Shown: positions 41,481 through 54,475, counted from the first letter of the stretch. The stretch: DNA of 64,000 bases from Inonotus obliquus (GCA_032164295.1 JAJHTX010000008.1:1612001-1676000); one strand, 5' to 3'. The notes: generated by a model not told the origin, from the letters alone. Numbers and translations: made by a program.

Positions 41481-44400
41481 TGTATTAGGATCTGCCTTTT
41501 CATTACATTATCCATTTCCTTTTTCATTATCTTTGTCATCCTTTCTTTTATTTCTTTTGACGTTGTAACTCAAACCCATGACTTCTCACTCCTTACTTTC
41601 CTTTTCTTAAAATAGTGACCCGGCGACTGACTTGCCTTGGTCTGTACACAGTCAATGATGTTGGTCTGTTCACCATCAATGTTGTAGATAGTTCTCATGA
41701 TCAAAGTGAATAAAAGGAGGACTGGGGGCATCAGAGCAACTCGCTTTGGTATCCCTTCATCCTCCAGGTGCTAGGTCTAAGCCCTGTGTGCTTCCTCCCT
41801 TTCTTAAGGGCGCAGCCCACTTGGACGGCGTACATCATAAGTGCATCAAGCCTGGTGTTGTCTGATCTGATTGCCAGAGTCACCTCTCTGTCACTGTTCC
41901 ACTCTTTGGCGTACTGTTCAGTGTTGTTCCACTCTTCGCTGCTCTTCTGTGCTTGAGTCTCTTTAGGGATGTTGGCGAGGCTCCATCTGAGTCTTCCCAG
42001 TCCTGCTTCTGTCATCCTCTCCCAACGAAGGTCTCCTGTGCTATCCTCTGGTCGCTTCTAGTCTAGTCTGCTAGTCGACGATGTCCCTCCTTTCTGACCT
42101 TGTAGGAGAAGTGCATGGTGTTGGCCACACATCACTAATCCTGCCCACGAGTTGCCACAGCTGCATGTGAGCAGCCTACCCGGCATTGTCTGGAATACCC
42201 CTTGTAGATCCTACCTGATGCTACCTAGGTGGATCAGTTTTCTGGTCCTGCAAGTACAAGGCTTCCCTGACGAACAGAAAGTATCTCTGCCTTGGTCAAG
42301 TTCTCCTGATCCCTGGTAGAGTGTGTCAACCTCCCCCTCCCTCAATGATGTATGTTGGTGGAGGTTATTACTAATCAAAGCCTGATGATGTCTCTGTTGT
42401 TGTGTAAACCCGCAAGCTCCCCCTTCCTCCAATCTGCCCTATATCTGGCGTAGTGACCTTGCATTGCTATGTCTCCTTTCCCTTGTCGTCATCTACGACG
42501 GCGCCCTCTACTTAGTTTGGTGGTTTAACTACTAAGCCTCATATCTCCTCCCCGACGTATTATTTTCGTACCACTCCCTCTTCTATCCGAGTTCCTTCAG
42601 GTTAATGGTTGTAGGTTTGTTAGCTATGCACCTTCTCCTCTCGTCCTCTCGACAACCATACTGATCCTCTCTCTTCCTCCTTGTCACCTTCGCTGGGTAA
42701 GAATTATGTTCCTCGCCCATTCCTCTTATATAATATGCTAGGCCCTTTGTGCCGAGGTCGTTGGGAATGTTCTTCTAACACAGTGACCCAAGGTATCGAC
42801 CTTTGATTCATGAAGTGGTGGAAGAAGAACAGAGCTTTTGGGATTCTGAACACCTCCTTTTCCTTCTCAATGGAGCTCAGGGTGGCAAATTGCAAAAGGT
42901 GGCAGAGGCAGACGGCATCAGATCAAAATGAGCTCACGATCATGTCAGCAGCAATTGTTTGACTTCAGAAGCCATTAAGAAAGCACATTTCTAAAGTGGG
43001 CAGTAACCTGCACAGTTTTCTTCTTTCTCCTTCCAACGATTCTCTTCAGGTTCTGCACAAGATCTGTCTCTTGATACTCCACTTTCAAGTATGGGAAAAC
43101 TTGCTAAAACTGAACATCTCTTTCTGGCTCATAGCAAGGAAGATACGGAGATTGAAGAAACAGAGTTGGCTGCTAATTAAGCTTTCTCCAAAACAGCTGG
43201 GCTGCATTGTAATTCTTTCTTTCCTTTCAAGTACTCTCTGATTTTATTCTCCTATGATGCAATGTTTTCTTCTGCCTATATTTTCCACCAAAACTTGAGA
43301 TTTCTCTCCTTAATCTTGGAGTAGCATTTCTTATGATGATGAGTTGTTATGTATATGTATGATATATCTGTGAATTGATCAGTCATCTGGCACTTCATGC
43401 TAACCATCAGGTTTGTTTAGCCAGGTGAAAATCAGCTGCGTATAAAATCGGCAAATGTTCAGCAAATAACACTCTGCGCTGCTGGGTTGCAACTACTATT
43501 TTCCCATCTACATGTTTACTGAAAGTTAGAATTGACGACTGTTTAATTGAGCTCCAGGAGTGACTTGGACGAATGCTTATTTACTCTTTCAACAAAAACT
43601 TAAGAAGAAAAAAGCAAACAAGTCATAATCAAGCTCTGAGAGCCTGTTCGGCTGCGTTTCTAGATCAGATCATGATCTGACTCCACAATCTGACCATTTG
43701 CACGATTATATATAGTAGAGGTGGTGGGAGTTCTTAATGAGAGTTTTCTCACGACCAACCTCAAAAACCCTGAGGGGGCATAGTGCTACAATGCGAACAT
43801 AAGAAAATTAAGTTTTTACCACCCGACAATAGACCCCAATAAGTAGATTATTTTTAACATTTTTACTGTATTTTTTTGTGGTTGAGTTGTGATAGGTGGA
43901 TAAGATACTGGAATGAGGTTGGAATTTGAGGATGTCATATCTATGCCTTTTTCGGCCTCTAAATTCACTACATAGGATTCCCTAAATCTCACAAGATTCT
44001 TTAAACATACGATTCTGAAGAGGCTTGAAATTTCACTGTGCACATACAGTATGGCAGTGTGAATAAAAGGCAGTACCTTCCTTTATAGTAAAACCAGATT
44101 ACAGATCTATGCTGATCATGTCCACGTACAGAACAGGTGACCAATCCGTCTTCGCTCCTCCCCAATTACTGGTGACTGGCAATCCTCTATTGCCGCATGT
44201 GCCATTCTTTTTGAGTCAGAGTTACAAACCTTGTTATATATAGCTATAAAAGACCATCTGTATTTACCGTCTTTCTGTCCTTACATCTACAACTCCCAAG
44301 CTAGCTTTTCTTTGACATTCGCTCATGTATATAGATGACATTGCCTCTCATGTCACAAAAATAAAAAGAATTCAATTTCTTGCTGAGCTTGATGTGCATA

Positions 44401-44740
44401 TATGCTAGATGCATAAATCCCTTGCTGCACAACCAACTATAAAGCCAATAATACAGACAATACAGAACATCTTTCTCTCTTATTTGTGTCCTTGATCTGA
44501 ATAAGGTTGTTAATGTCATCTGTGACCATCAAGATTGTGCACATCCAGTTACTGCTGCTAATTCTATTGGACAATTACAGGCTCTTCAAATCAATGAGCA
44601 GCAATATTGACTTAGTGCATGACTATATATCTTTCTATATTGATTCAAAACACTCTCATATGTATTTAACACCCTTATTGATAATTTTGTGATTTTTTGG
44701 CTTCAAGTACTGGTCAGTTTGAGTGAGTTGAAGTGAGTTG
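41481..44740. other. 3.3 kb without a recognisable gene
   Basis: Pyrimidine-rich and AT-rich sequence with only chance frames. Around 43640 the words GAGCCTGTTCGGCTGCG and a GATCAGATCATGATC palindrome resemble the end of an inverted-repeat element, but I found no partner end. Confidence 0.45.
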
Positions 44741-45096
44741 CACAGCGAGCAAAATAGAATATCAGTGGGTGCGGTATTTAAAATTATTCTTTTGCCGAAA
44801 TTTTAAATATCGGCAAACATATTAGCACGTGATTTATATTTATAATACCGGCAGGATTGATATACTTACGGATATTTAAAGTAGATGTTTAGAATATCTT
44901 TCAGGAAGATATGCATAAATACAGAAGGGAATTTAAAATATCAGCCCAATCGATATCCTTATTGATATCTAAAATATGGGTACATGGTTCATATATATAA
45001 TATCAGCGAGGTTGATATGCTTACTGATATTTAAAATAATTGTGAGAAAAATTCTTTAAATTTAATGCTCACTGATATCCTATTTTGCCTGCTGTG
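44741..45096. mobile_element. AT-rich MITE-like element with imperfect 28-bp TIRs
   Basis: A 356 bp block. Its ends match in inverted orientation with a few mismatches (left CACAGCGAGCAAAATAGAAT, right complement CACAGCAGGCAAAATAGGAT). The interior repeats GATATTTAAA-type words: TTGATATGCTTACTGATATT and related forms occur several times. I could not define a target duplication, so the superfamily is open. Confidence 0.55.
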
Positions 45097-45573
45097 TCGA
45101 GCACATTTCTGAAGCAGCATGTAATCTCTTTCTTCCTAATTAGGACAATTTACATCGGCCAAACTGAGCAGTACAAGTTGCTTTATTCAACGACCACTTG
45201 AAGAATCAACCAGCACAAAGCATGGTTATTATTTTCTCACTCAATTCTTCAATTCATATAGAAATTTTTTTGAATAAACTGTGTACTTCCTGAGATATTG
45301 GGTACAAATACCCAGTATCTCGGTGAGGTTTTGTAGAATTACAAAACAAATCTATATAAATTACTCCAGTGATGCATACAAATACATAAATGCATAAAAA
45401 ATGACTGTCTCTGCATTGTGGATGGAGGAAGACAAAGTTGAATGTGTGTCTCAAAAACCGGCAATCGCGTAGTGCTGCGTCGATCGCCGGCACGACGCGG
45501 CAGGTCCGTGGGAACGCACGGTGCGCAACAGGGAATTGCCAGCCAGTCACCACAATTCCTGTATTGAACGAGT

Positions 45574-47528
45574 ATGTTTCTCAGAGATTACCTGGGACAA
45601 GAAGGGTATTACCACGCCCCTCCTGTATGTGGCCATCACTCGAGTACTTCTGATGTCAAGGAGCAAGATGTTGTTCGACTGGAACCCGAGTGGAAGCCTG
45701 TGGCAGCTCGTTTGGACCCCACTATGGTTGATGCGCTCATTGGTGTCCTCCATAACTTTCTAGGCAATGCAAGTATTCCGGAACAGATAGACGAGACGTA
45801 TTTCAGAGTCAAGCGATTTGAGCAGGAAAAATCGAAGCGCAAGGTCGAATACGAGACGGAAGTGAGTACATACCGTGATGCCAGACATGCTCGCAGGCTA
45901 ACATTAATTTCGCTATTCACCCAGGTCAGAACCCTTGTTTCAGGTTCCTTCCTTACTTCTCTCTTCTTTGTCAATGGGAATCTCGAGCATCCACTTATTG
46001 TGCAAGAGGAGGAAGAACCAGAAAGGGATACCAGATCAAGAATCGACATAGTTCATGAAGGTGATCCGGAGAAGAGAACATTACTAGAGCTGAAGAACCC
46101 AACTGTCTTCTCTGAGGCAAGGAAATTGCTCCAGGGTTCATTCGAGATGGATTTGGCTCCGGGAGGTTTGACACCAGGGCGGAAGGTCATCAACAAGGTG
46201 CAGCATATTTATTCTGCAGGGTTTCTCACTGAGTAATATACAGCTGGCTTTATATATGGCATCATACCGCGCACGATGGGCAGCATTGACGTGCCACAAC
46301 GAATGGGTCTTTTTCAGGCTTCATAGAGCTACAGAGCAAGATCAGGCTTATCTGACATTTTCTTCTGTTGTTTCGCTCTGCCCTGTCACACGTCAAGATG
46401 AAAGGACTAAACCGTTGCAGGCATTTTGGGGCATGCTTGTGGCTACGGCAAATAACATTGATGTAGTGTCTGGCGCGGACTCACGAGAACAATTGGAACC
46501 GATCCCAGAAAACGAATACGAAGATACGGACGACGTCAATATTGCTGACAGTGCTACACAAGATGACTCAGATGGGTTATATATCATCCTCCGGAAGACG
46601 ATCCCTCTGAGGGATCATCTGGGTCGCATGCGTCTAGGCATCGAAATCATTGTGGAACACCTGACATCCTAGTTAGCCTTATTTTTCCACTTATCATGCG
46701 CTGTTTCATTGACATGAGGGTCGCAGGTCAGCTGGTCACTGGATGTGACTCCTGCGAACAAGTGGCTCAATTTCTACGCTGTCAACGACACAAAACACAA
46801 TGGCTGTTCCCGGGATTCTAGGCCAGTGAGAGTTAGGCTTCAGCGTGTAATCGGAGCAGGGTCAACTGGTTGTGTTTATGAGGCAAAAGTTGACGATAGT
46901 ATTCAAGAAACTAGTCCAAACGGCCTTACCTATGCGATGAAGATGGTTAGCAAGGGGACTATCGGCAAAGAAAGGGACCGCGTTACTCGTTTGCTTGAAG
47001 AATTCAATGTTTATTCTACTATAGACGAAGCGAGGCAGAGAGGCAAACCAATGAGTGCAGTACCCCGTTGCTATGGTCTGTATGAGACGAAGCATACTTT
47101 GGCGCTAGTGTTGGATTACGCTGGAGAATCACTTCCCGAACTCGGGTGGGAAAATTTGAAAGAAAATGAAAGGTGAGTGATTATCACTCTGTTGGGAACA
47201 AATGCTAAAGCAAGGGAAAGGGAAAATATTTTCAAAGCTATTCAGGAAATCCATGAACTTGGTATCTATCATGGTGACCTCCACCCACGAAACGTCGTGC
47301 GTGCACCTGATGGGACATTCAGAATTATCGACTTCACAGCAAGTGAGTTTCATCGTTGTAGAGGAATCGGAAAGGTAGGTCATTCATTACCTTCATGCAC
47401 GACCCTGCTCGATGTGATTTCAGGCAAACGGTGTAAATCGAAACACCAAGAAGGGTAGTGGGTGTTCTGAGCTTCGATGGATTTGGGGAGAACTCATGTC
47501 TCCTTCACATAATAACCCCGTCAATTGA
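45574..47528 (+). CDS. PD-(D/E)XK-like domain fused to protein kinase
   Basis: 564 residues in six exons: 45574-45861, 45925-46197, 46244-46671, 46732-47172, 47215-47374, 47424-47528. The first intron (63 bp) is a multiple of three and stop-free, so the call to splice it rests on its GTGAGT and CAG borders. The N-terminal part holds RSRIDIVHEGD followed by TLLELKNP, i.e. Asp137 then Glu151-x-Lys153, the layout of a PD-(D/E)XK nuclease-like core. The kinase part has GAGSTGCVYEA (about 371-381), Lys400 (AMKM), HGDLHPRN (Asp498, Asn503) and DFT in place of DFG. Such fusions are described among fungal Crinkler-type (CR) proteins. The join at 46671/46732 (weak GTTAGC donor) and the start codon are the least certain. 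No signal peptide is visible. Confidence 0.75.
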
Positions 47529-48254
47529 ATTTCTTCTGCTTTCTGAAGTGTCTTCTGAAGTGTCCACGCGAAGTATGAGCTAGATCCAAACGTATTTTAG
47601 GCGTATGACGGAGTAAGCTGGTAATCCACGTTGGCGGATGACGGTCCACGACCATATTCACCCCTGTTATTGAAGCAATATCGGTACCCATCGACTTCAC
47701 TGAAGACTGACTGAATTTCAATTTTGTTTTCTCGGTTGAGTCATAAGTATGGTTCATACAGATAGAGTAGAAGGGGTTGTCGTACCGTGCAACCTCAGAA
47801 GTGCTACTGGACCTGAATTTTCGCGCTCGCAACAAAGATACCAAGACACTACAATAAGTGAGTCAATCGATGTTCATTGGACTTTGGATTTCATTATTGT
47901 GCTCGAGTCTGCTACTATAGTCTGCAACTATGTACTCCCCTCTTCGAGGTCCCAGTAGTTTGACAATCCCTTCGTTTGCATTCAAACTTCAAGATACTGG
48001 AGACCTTGAGAATCCAAACCCAGAGCGAGAAATGTTGACGGTGTGACCGCGAAACAAGACAAGACAATCATTATAAATAATGCACACAAGTTGGCTGCGC
48101 GCAAATTGTTATGCAGGAAATGATGGACTAATGGCTCCGCAACCGGAGTTAGTGGACGGGAGGGATTAAGGATCAAGACTCATACCGCAACTCAAGGACC
48201 GAGCTCTGTAAAGGAAATCAATGATCTTGGTAATGAATTGACACTATAGCAGAG
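47529..48254. other. Intergenic, no gene
   Basis: About 725 bp between the convergent kinase fusion gene and the F-box gene. I see nothing supported here. Confidence 0.5.
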
Positions 48255-49616
48255 CTACTTGCCGGATCCACAGTTTAGAAGGGACTCGATAGCTTCATAA
48301 TTTCCAATAACCACTCCTCCCACTCGAACGCGCTCCTTGACTTCGCGCCAAGACTCGCAGATATTTTCGTCTAGTACGGACAACTCCATTGATGTTGATA
48401 CACTGGTTGCCTCCCCGAGATATATGAGAGTGGACTTTCCCAGACCTCTTGGTCGAGACTTCAGCATGGAAATGAAAGCGATGCACAAGTCGGGATCCTC
48501 TTTGATGACCATATCTCCAAGGAAAAGTGTCTCGAGCACCGGACAAACAGTCGCATATTCGTCTCCTGGTAGATAAATGGTGGCGGTATTGCTCGGAACG
48601 GTAAGTTCGTGGAAGAAACGCCTTGTCATCCTCTTCCACTGAGGAGCAGGTATTTGAGGGTTGGTGGGAGGTGGAGAATCGGGATTACGAGTCCCTCATG
48701 TACATACCACTCCATTACCAACGTAGTCAAGGGGGGGAGTGAACGCCGGATAAAGCTCGTGAGCATTTCCGCTTTCAGATCTAGATCGTACCAGTTGTCC
48801 GTAAAAAACAAAACTCGCAGGTTTGGAAGTGTCACATAATCGATAATGAACGAGGTATTATCGTATTCATAGTCGCTCCCCAGCAGTTTGAGGACACGAA
48901 GATTGAACAGTTGAATAGGACGTTCGTTGGGGGCACGAGGCAGCGGCGGGTCCGCGTATTGGTGGGAATCGGCAATGAATTCCGTCAGAAAAGGGGTGAC
49001 CTTCAGGACATCCAACCACATGCGAATAACATGGCTCCCCGGGCGGTTCTCATAACCAAAAGAGATTTCGGCCGACTCGGTAAAGGAATAGAGCGGCTCT
49101 TCACCCGTCATCAGGTCGAAACCAGTTGCGCAAATGCAAAGATGCCTTAGCCGTGAAGATCGAGCGATATTGATTTTAGCGCGCAGCGGCAGCTTTAAAT
49201 CCAACACGAGTGATGTGAGTATTGTTACGTTGGTCAAATCAAATCCTGGAAACTCGGAGGACGTATGTTCTGTCCAGCGTGACGTCTCTCCACCGATGTT
49301 GTAGAGAAACCATAGTGGTAATGATATGCTCAGCATTGACGGCGGAATGATATGACGAAGTATATTCGCATTCGGCCCGAAAATTGAGCGGAGCGCCATT
49401 CGTTCTCTCGATCCATGCATCAAACACGGCCATCGTTCCCCTTTTCCAGGTAGGGTATTTATGACCATAGCTCGCCAAAAGAGAGGGATAAAGTGCGCCA
49501 GGTCCGACAAACGTGCGATATGCGCAGAGGCGCTCTGACCGAAGAGAGGTATTCGCCAGGATCGGTTGAGCAGCCAGAAATATATCACAGAGGATCTCGG
49601 GAGGAATGCGGTTCAT
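48255..49616 (-). pseudogene. F-box protein gene with a frame break
   Basis: Starts MNRIPPEILCDIFLAAQ, the opening of an F-box domain that would recruit Skp1 in an SCF ubiquitin ligase. It continues in one frame to QHRWRDVTLDRTY, which ends at about 49239. The following leucine-rich part (LTNVTILTSLVLDLKLPL ... TLPNLRVLFF) is in another frame, and I found no intron of plausible length joining them. A second frame change near 48650-48690 can be explained by an intron with a GTAATG donor, leading to WKRMTRRFFHELTVP and ending near 48255. It is either a young pseudogene, a sequence error near 49240-49270, or a gene with an unusual intron. Such F-box/LRR genes are abundant and fast-turning in Agaricomycetes. 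Confidence 0.55.
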
Positions 49617-49997
49617 GACAACTGGAGGACAATTGGTCGGCGAAATGCGGCAAGAAAGAGAGCTTCCTCCGTACTTTTAAAAGCAGCGTTACCTGGTGAG
49701 CCTGGTGAAAAGAACTCGAGGTTGAACTTCGTATTGTTTGCGGAATGTACTATAGACTGAAGCCAACAAGTCCAATGCACAATTTCTTATTCAACTTGAG
49801 AAATCGGCAGTACTCTGAGTACTTACTGCAAGTATTGGTTAGCCTGGAGAGATGAGAGAGATGCTGTGGGTTGATTGTGACTGTACTGCAGGTCGCCGAT
49901 GGCAATGGATTGCGCAATCACATCCCACAATTTACACATCCATCCCCTACCTCGCCCCTCTCCCTCTCCTTTTCCTTCATTCTCTTGCTTCTCACCA
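49617..49997. promoter_or_regulatory. Divergent intergenic region
   Basis: 381 bp shared between the F-box gene (minus) and the dioxygenase gene (plus). A pyrimidine-rich stretch (CCTCGCCCCTCTCCC, about 49949-49975) lies just upstream of the dioxygenase ATG, as is common for fungal transcription starts. No specific site is assigned. Confidence 0.4.
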
Positions 49998-50782
49998 ATG
50001 CGTGCATACTACTTCGACAATCTCCCAGGTGACCAACGTCTCCTCCACGACTCGGGTGACCCCATCTCCCTCTCAACTCTCACGTCCCTCGGCGTATCAT
50101 ATTGGCACATCCCAGTTGACGAAGAAACCGATAAAAAGATCGATGAAGTTGCGAAGGAGAGGGATTATAAGAATAGGGATGTGATCAATGTCAGTAAAGA
50201 AGGTCTGGGGGATGTCTATGAGGAGAAGTTGAAGGTGTTTTTTGCCGAGTAAGTTTTTCGAGTACTCGATGGGATGAGGAGGTTGACGACCCTTTTAGAC
50301 ATTTGCATGAAGATGAGGAGATACGATATGTCAAGTCTGGTTCTGGTTTCTTCGACATTCGAGGTAAATGGCATCTCCCTCTCACTCAACGTAACTAACC
50401 CGGGTCGATACCGTTCACACAGAACTCCCAACGGACAAATGGATCCGTGTTCACGTCACACCCGGTGACTTGCTCGTCGTTCCTGCTGGTATCTACCATC
50501 GTTTCACACTCGATGAGGGAAACACGATAGTTGCGCTGAGGCTCTTCAAGGTCAGTATCTCTGTCCTTCCTGTCATTGTCCCTCCTCTGTTCTTCTCAAC
50601 ATCTCAACGCGGCACTTCTCTTTCCTTAACGAAACGTCTAAGGTGTGGACTGAGGCTAACCTTCACCTACATTGCAGGACGAACCAAAATGGACACCACA
50701 CAACCGAGGACCAGAGACGGATGTGAACCCATACAGGCAGGCCTACGTCCGCAGTGTCCAGAGCATTAGTGCTGCGGCTTAA
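49998..50782 (+). CDS. ADI1: Acireductone dioxygenase (methionine salvage)
   Basis: 182 residues in four exons: 49998-50248, 50299-50363, 50423-50550, 50678-50782. Starts [20 protein letters not shown]. The metal-binding cupin motif HLHEDEE supplies His85, His87 and Glu91, and IYHRF supplies His131; these match the HxHx4E...H ligands of the family. The C-terminus is [13 protein letters not shown]. The Fe form of the enzyme converts acireductone and O2 to the keto acid precursor of methionine plus formate; the Ni form gives an off-pathway product. The length is typical and the protein should be soluble (cytosol or nucleus). All splice joins keep frame. Confidence 0.95.
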
Positions 50783-51333
50783 CTGCGACTTTTTATTGTA
50801 TGTATGGGTGATTGGTGCTGTTTTCGAGAATCAAACTATGTATGTGTCCTGGATATGTATCTCGCAGTTTTCTTTCCCCATCATGTAATCTGATCTGAAT
50901 TGCTGTATTAAATCACCGTATGAATGCAAAGCTGTGCTATGAGGAAAATTTGCTGCGTTGTGAATTAATATTATTTGTTACCAGCGCCGACGACAGCGGA
51001 TTTCGATTTCACTCTACTACTAAACTCACCGATATACTCAGGGTTTCTAGCACCCGTTGACCTGACCGTTAGTCGACACAAACACCGGTTGTGACAGCTC
51101 ATTGCCGTCGCCGTCGAGGACCTTCGCTTAGCAGACAAGGCTTGGCTTTCGTAGCCAGTAGTCGCCTCAAGTCTTTCTTAGGACGTGAACTTGGCTCTTT
51201 ACCTTCCTCTTGAGTTGCTCGTCAACTTTCATGTACAAATTTCTTTCTTCATAGCCCTCCGAACTTTAACTTTCGTTGTTACTTAGCGGACTTGACGAAT
51301 TCGATATAGATTGGGTGGAATTGGGATTTCGGT
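50783..51333. other. Intergenic, no gene
   Basis: 551 bp between two genes on the plus strand, with the 3' end of the dioxygenase transcript and the promoter of the DENN gene. No other feature is supported. Confidence 0.5.
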
Positions 51334-54188
51334 ATGGAAGGTACTGAAAGCGCCGCGGGAGGTGCTGGACCTGCGGATGAAGTTGGCGGGGATGTTGGAC
51401 CGAGGAATATTGGTACGCCCCCAGCGCTCTTACTAGTCTCACTCTGCTCACTACTGGCCGTACGCGACGCCATAACTATGTAGTCGCGATATTCCACGCC
51501 TCATTTCACCCGACCAAAGGAAATACACTCGACTGGTCACTCACCTCTCCCTCTTCTCCCCCAATCGACCTCAGCGGTATAGAATTCACTGTCCTTCCCT
51601 CCGGCTTACACCTCGTCCCCCAAGATGTCGTTTACTTCACTCACAACGTTCATTCCTCCCATGACAATACCAAGATCTCAAAAACTTATACAGGCCTTGC
51701 AATATTCCGACGCCGTCCTACGAAGAATGTCAAACACCACAGGGGGTTTAGGTTATCTAGTTTGGGTGTATTATTGGAAGAGAGCGACAGACCGAGGCCG
51801 TGGATGCATTTGGAGGCGTTGAAGAGTCTTGCGGATGAGTTTTATAGGGGGCCGGGTAGGAGGGAGAGGGAATCAGAGTCGGAGGCAGCGTCAGGTGAGG
51901 AGGAAGGAGGCGTGGATTTATTAGGGCTAGGAGAGGCAGCACCTGGTGATTTGAGGGAAAGTGACTTTGAGTGCGCGAGGAAGTGGTTTGAGGAGCGTAC
52001 GGTCAGCACTGGTACGAATGAGAAACGGCCACCTGTGGACGTTTGGTCTGGGTGGAGCGATGAGTTGGATGGCGTACGTCTCTTCTCTCTTCACTAAACA
52101 AACACAGTGCATACTTCTAATGAACTGAACCTCCTCCCTCTCGCATAGACCTTCGCGTCCAAGAACACACCAACACACCACCTCCCGCACCTTCTCCGGA
52201 TTCTCGGGCTCTCCTCATTAACCCTCTACAAATTCGTTCTTGCCCGACGGCGGATCCTCATATACACACTCCCACCAGTTGAAGTCGCTGGCGTACTCGC
52301 GTGGGCTGCTGCGGATATGTGCCGGGAGCACCATATGTCTCCTCGTTCAGCTTCGGCTTTCAATAGCTCGAAGGCGTACGGCATTCCCATGCCTGATTTA
52401 TTTGCTTCCTCAAGCAAGTCAGCGAAAGCTGAGGGGCAAGAGCAACAAGGAGTAGAGGAGAGATTAGAGCACCTTCCATCACCTTTAAGTCCAACCGTAC
52501 TTGGAATGATAACCCTCAATGACATCCCTCGTCTCGAACACGCCAGTTCAACTGGGAAGGGCTGGATAGCTTGTACGACTGATGCGATTTTCTTGGAGAA
52601 ACCGCAGTATTATGACTTGGTGATCGATTTGACGACGTGTACGCCAAGTAAGGCGAGTAGGCCGTCGTTGTTTATGACGAGGGTTGTTCAAAGCGGAGGA
52701 AGTGGTATTCAGCAAGGTGGTCGAAGAGGAAGGGAGAAGTGGAAGCTGGAGAGTGTGAGGTTTACGTGGAGTGATGTTAAGTTGGTAAGTTGGTCTTAAA
52801 CTGCACTCCCATGCCGGTGCTGATTCGTTATATCTCAGTGGAATGAACTCGACCGGATCCTCAAACTCGATTCTTCCCAGACTTCTTCTCATGCACACCC
52901 TCACGCCAGCGGCGGGGCCTGTTGTTCACCCAAGTCTCCATCCTTCTCCAGTTCTGGATTAACCTCAGGGGGGGCAGGAGTATGGGCAGACGCGTTCAAA
53001 CTCTGCGAAGACGTTTGTCTCCTATGTGCATCACTCTGGATGGGTTTAGGAACTTGGAGGTCCAACTCCAGACAATCTTTCGCTTCTCGAGATTTGTACG
53101 ACGTTGATTTCGACAACGACGTCGACATGGATCAAAACAACAATAACAGGAACACTAATGTAAAGAGGAAAACGAAGGAGAGCGTGAGGACGTGGGGATC
53201 CGCACGAGCTCCGGGAGACGAAGATTGGAGTATAGAAGGGACGATGGGGACGAATGTTAAGATGAGGATGGTGGGTGCTGGGATTGAAGGACAACCATCC
53301 TCTTCATCTTCTCCACCTAAGAAGAAGGAAAAAGGGAAAGAGGGAGAAGCGAAGATACGCGCGGTAGGATTAGGGATCGAAGGTAGACCTGCTTCGTCCT
53401 CCTTAGCATCGGGGAGTTTGAAAGGGAGGTCGAGGACAAAATCAGGGCAGAGTTATGGACATGGAAGGAAAGCAAGCGGATCGTCGACTACATCTGCAAT
53501 GAAAATTCCTACGCTTGTCGAGGTCGATAACGAAAGCTATAATCAAGACCAACGACAACGAGGAGTCGATTTCCAAGGAGGCGAAGGACTAGAGGAAGAT
53601 GAAGACATGGAGGAACTTCGAAGACAACAGAATATTCAGACAACGCTAGCGTTGTTACAAACTTTCCATGCGAATTCGGTGTTCTGGCTGTCGAAATTAC
53701 GAGAAATGATCCCACCTTCTTCACCTCTATCTCACTCTCCTTCTTATCCCGGTTCTCCCGGTTCTCCGTCTGGTTTGACGAGCGGAATAGGGTACGCTAT
53801 AACAACGCGAGGTTCGACGAAAGGGATTCGGTTACCTTCTGATGAGAACGAACGGGATCAAGGGAACGAGATTGGTGAGGGGTATCCAGCTGATGATGGA
53901 GAGGACGAGAATGAGACGATAACGATATCGGCTCGAGACCTCCTCGCTCTCGAATTAGGCGTATTGAGTGAACTTGATGCGAAATTTGTAGAATGGCTTG
54001 TTGAAGCCGAGGGATACACCCTTACAATCTCGAACCCTGTCACTCACCATCTGTCACGGTCGGGACAGAAGGTTGGCGTGGCGAAACGGGACGCTAGTGA
54101 CGTGCGAGCACAGGAGAGGCGGAAGAGAAAGGTTGTAGTGAAGAGAGGATGGCAAGAATTGTTTGGTATTCTGTTAGGCTTGAAGTGA
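51334..54188 (+). CDS. DENN-domain protein, LCHN/DENND11-like (Anr2 family)
   Basis: 884 residues in four exons: 51334-51412, 51484-52073, 52149-52784, 52839-54188. Exon 1 encodes a short Gly/Glu-rich leader (MEGTESAAGG) and joins VAIFHASFHPTKGNTLDWSL. Family-typical pieces follow: PSGLHLVPQDVVYFTH; LRILGLSSLTLYKFVL; RILIYTLPPVEVAGVLAW; and TDAIFLEKPQYYDLVIDLT. The last exon has a long low-complexity, charged insertion and a helical end (ALELGVLSELDAKFVEWL ... RGWQELFGILLGLK). DENN proteins act as Rab regulators or lipid-droplet and trafficking factors; the function of this subfamily in fungi is poorly known. The start of exon 1 is inferred from the join that restores the conserved strand. 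Confidence 0.78.
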
Positions 54189-54437
54189 ATGCAGTAGACT
54201 CGGACTACGGTTTGTTGTTGCAGATAGAAGCGTAGATAGAGTGATCCGGCTTTTCGACCTTTTTCTTTCGTTCGGGCGCTTCTGGCAAGTTTGAATGACC
54301 ATTAATATATACCATGTCTTGCTCCTGTCTACCATTGGATTGCCTTCGGCTATAGCGTGCACACGCTGGGTCATTATGTATGTATGTGTGCGCCGATGGA
54401 GTGAAACCATCAGTCCTGTATGTCTTAACATCATTAT

Positions 54438-54475
54438 GGGCACTCAGCTCAGTTGGTAGAGCGCACACTTTGCAA
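54438..54475 (+). pseudogene. 5' half of a tRNA-Ala-like gene
   Basis: GGGCACTCAGCTCAGTTGG continues to the anticodon loop TTTGCAA, closely resembling the first half of the tRNA-Ala at 54880. Downstream I found no matching anticodon-stem partner, T-arm or acceptor strand, so it appears to be a truncated copy. Confidence 0.55.

Noticed and set aside
43640..43720. Possible MITE end (GAGCCTGTTCGG and a GATC palindrome)
   Set aside because: No matching inverted end or target duplication could be found nearby.
51279..51497. Ser/Pro-rich minus-strand frame starting with MASRT-like sequence
   Set aside because: It overlaps exon 1 of the DENN gene, where the plus-strand splice join restores a conserved strand; no independent support.
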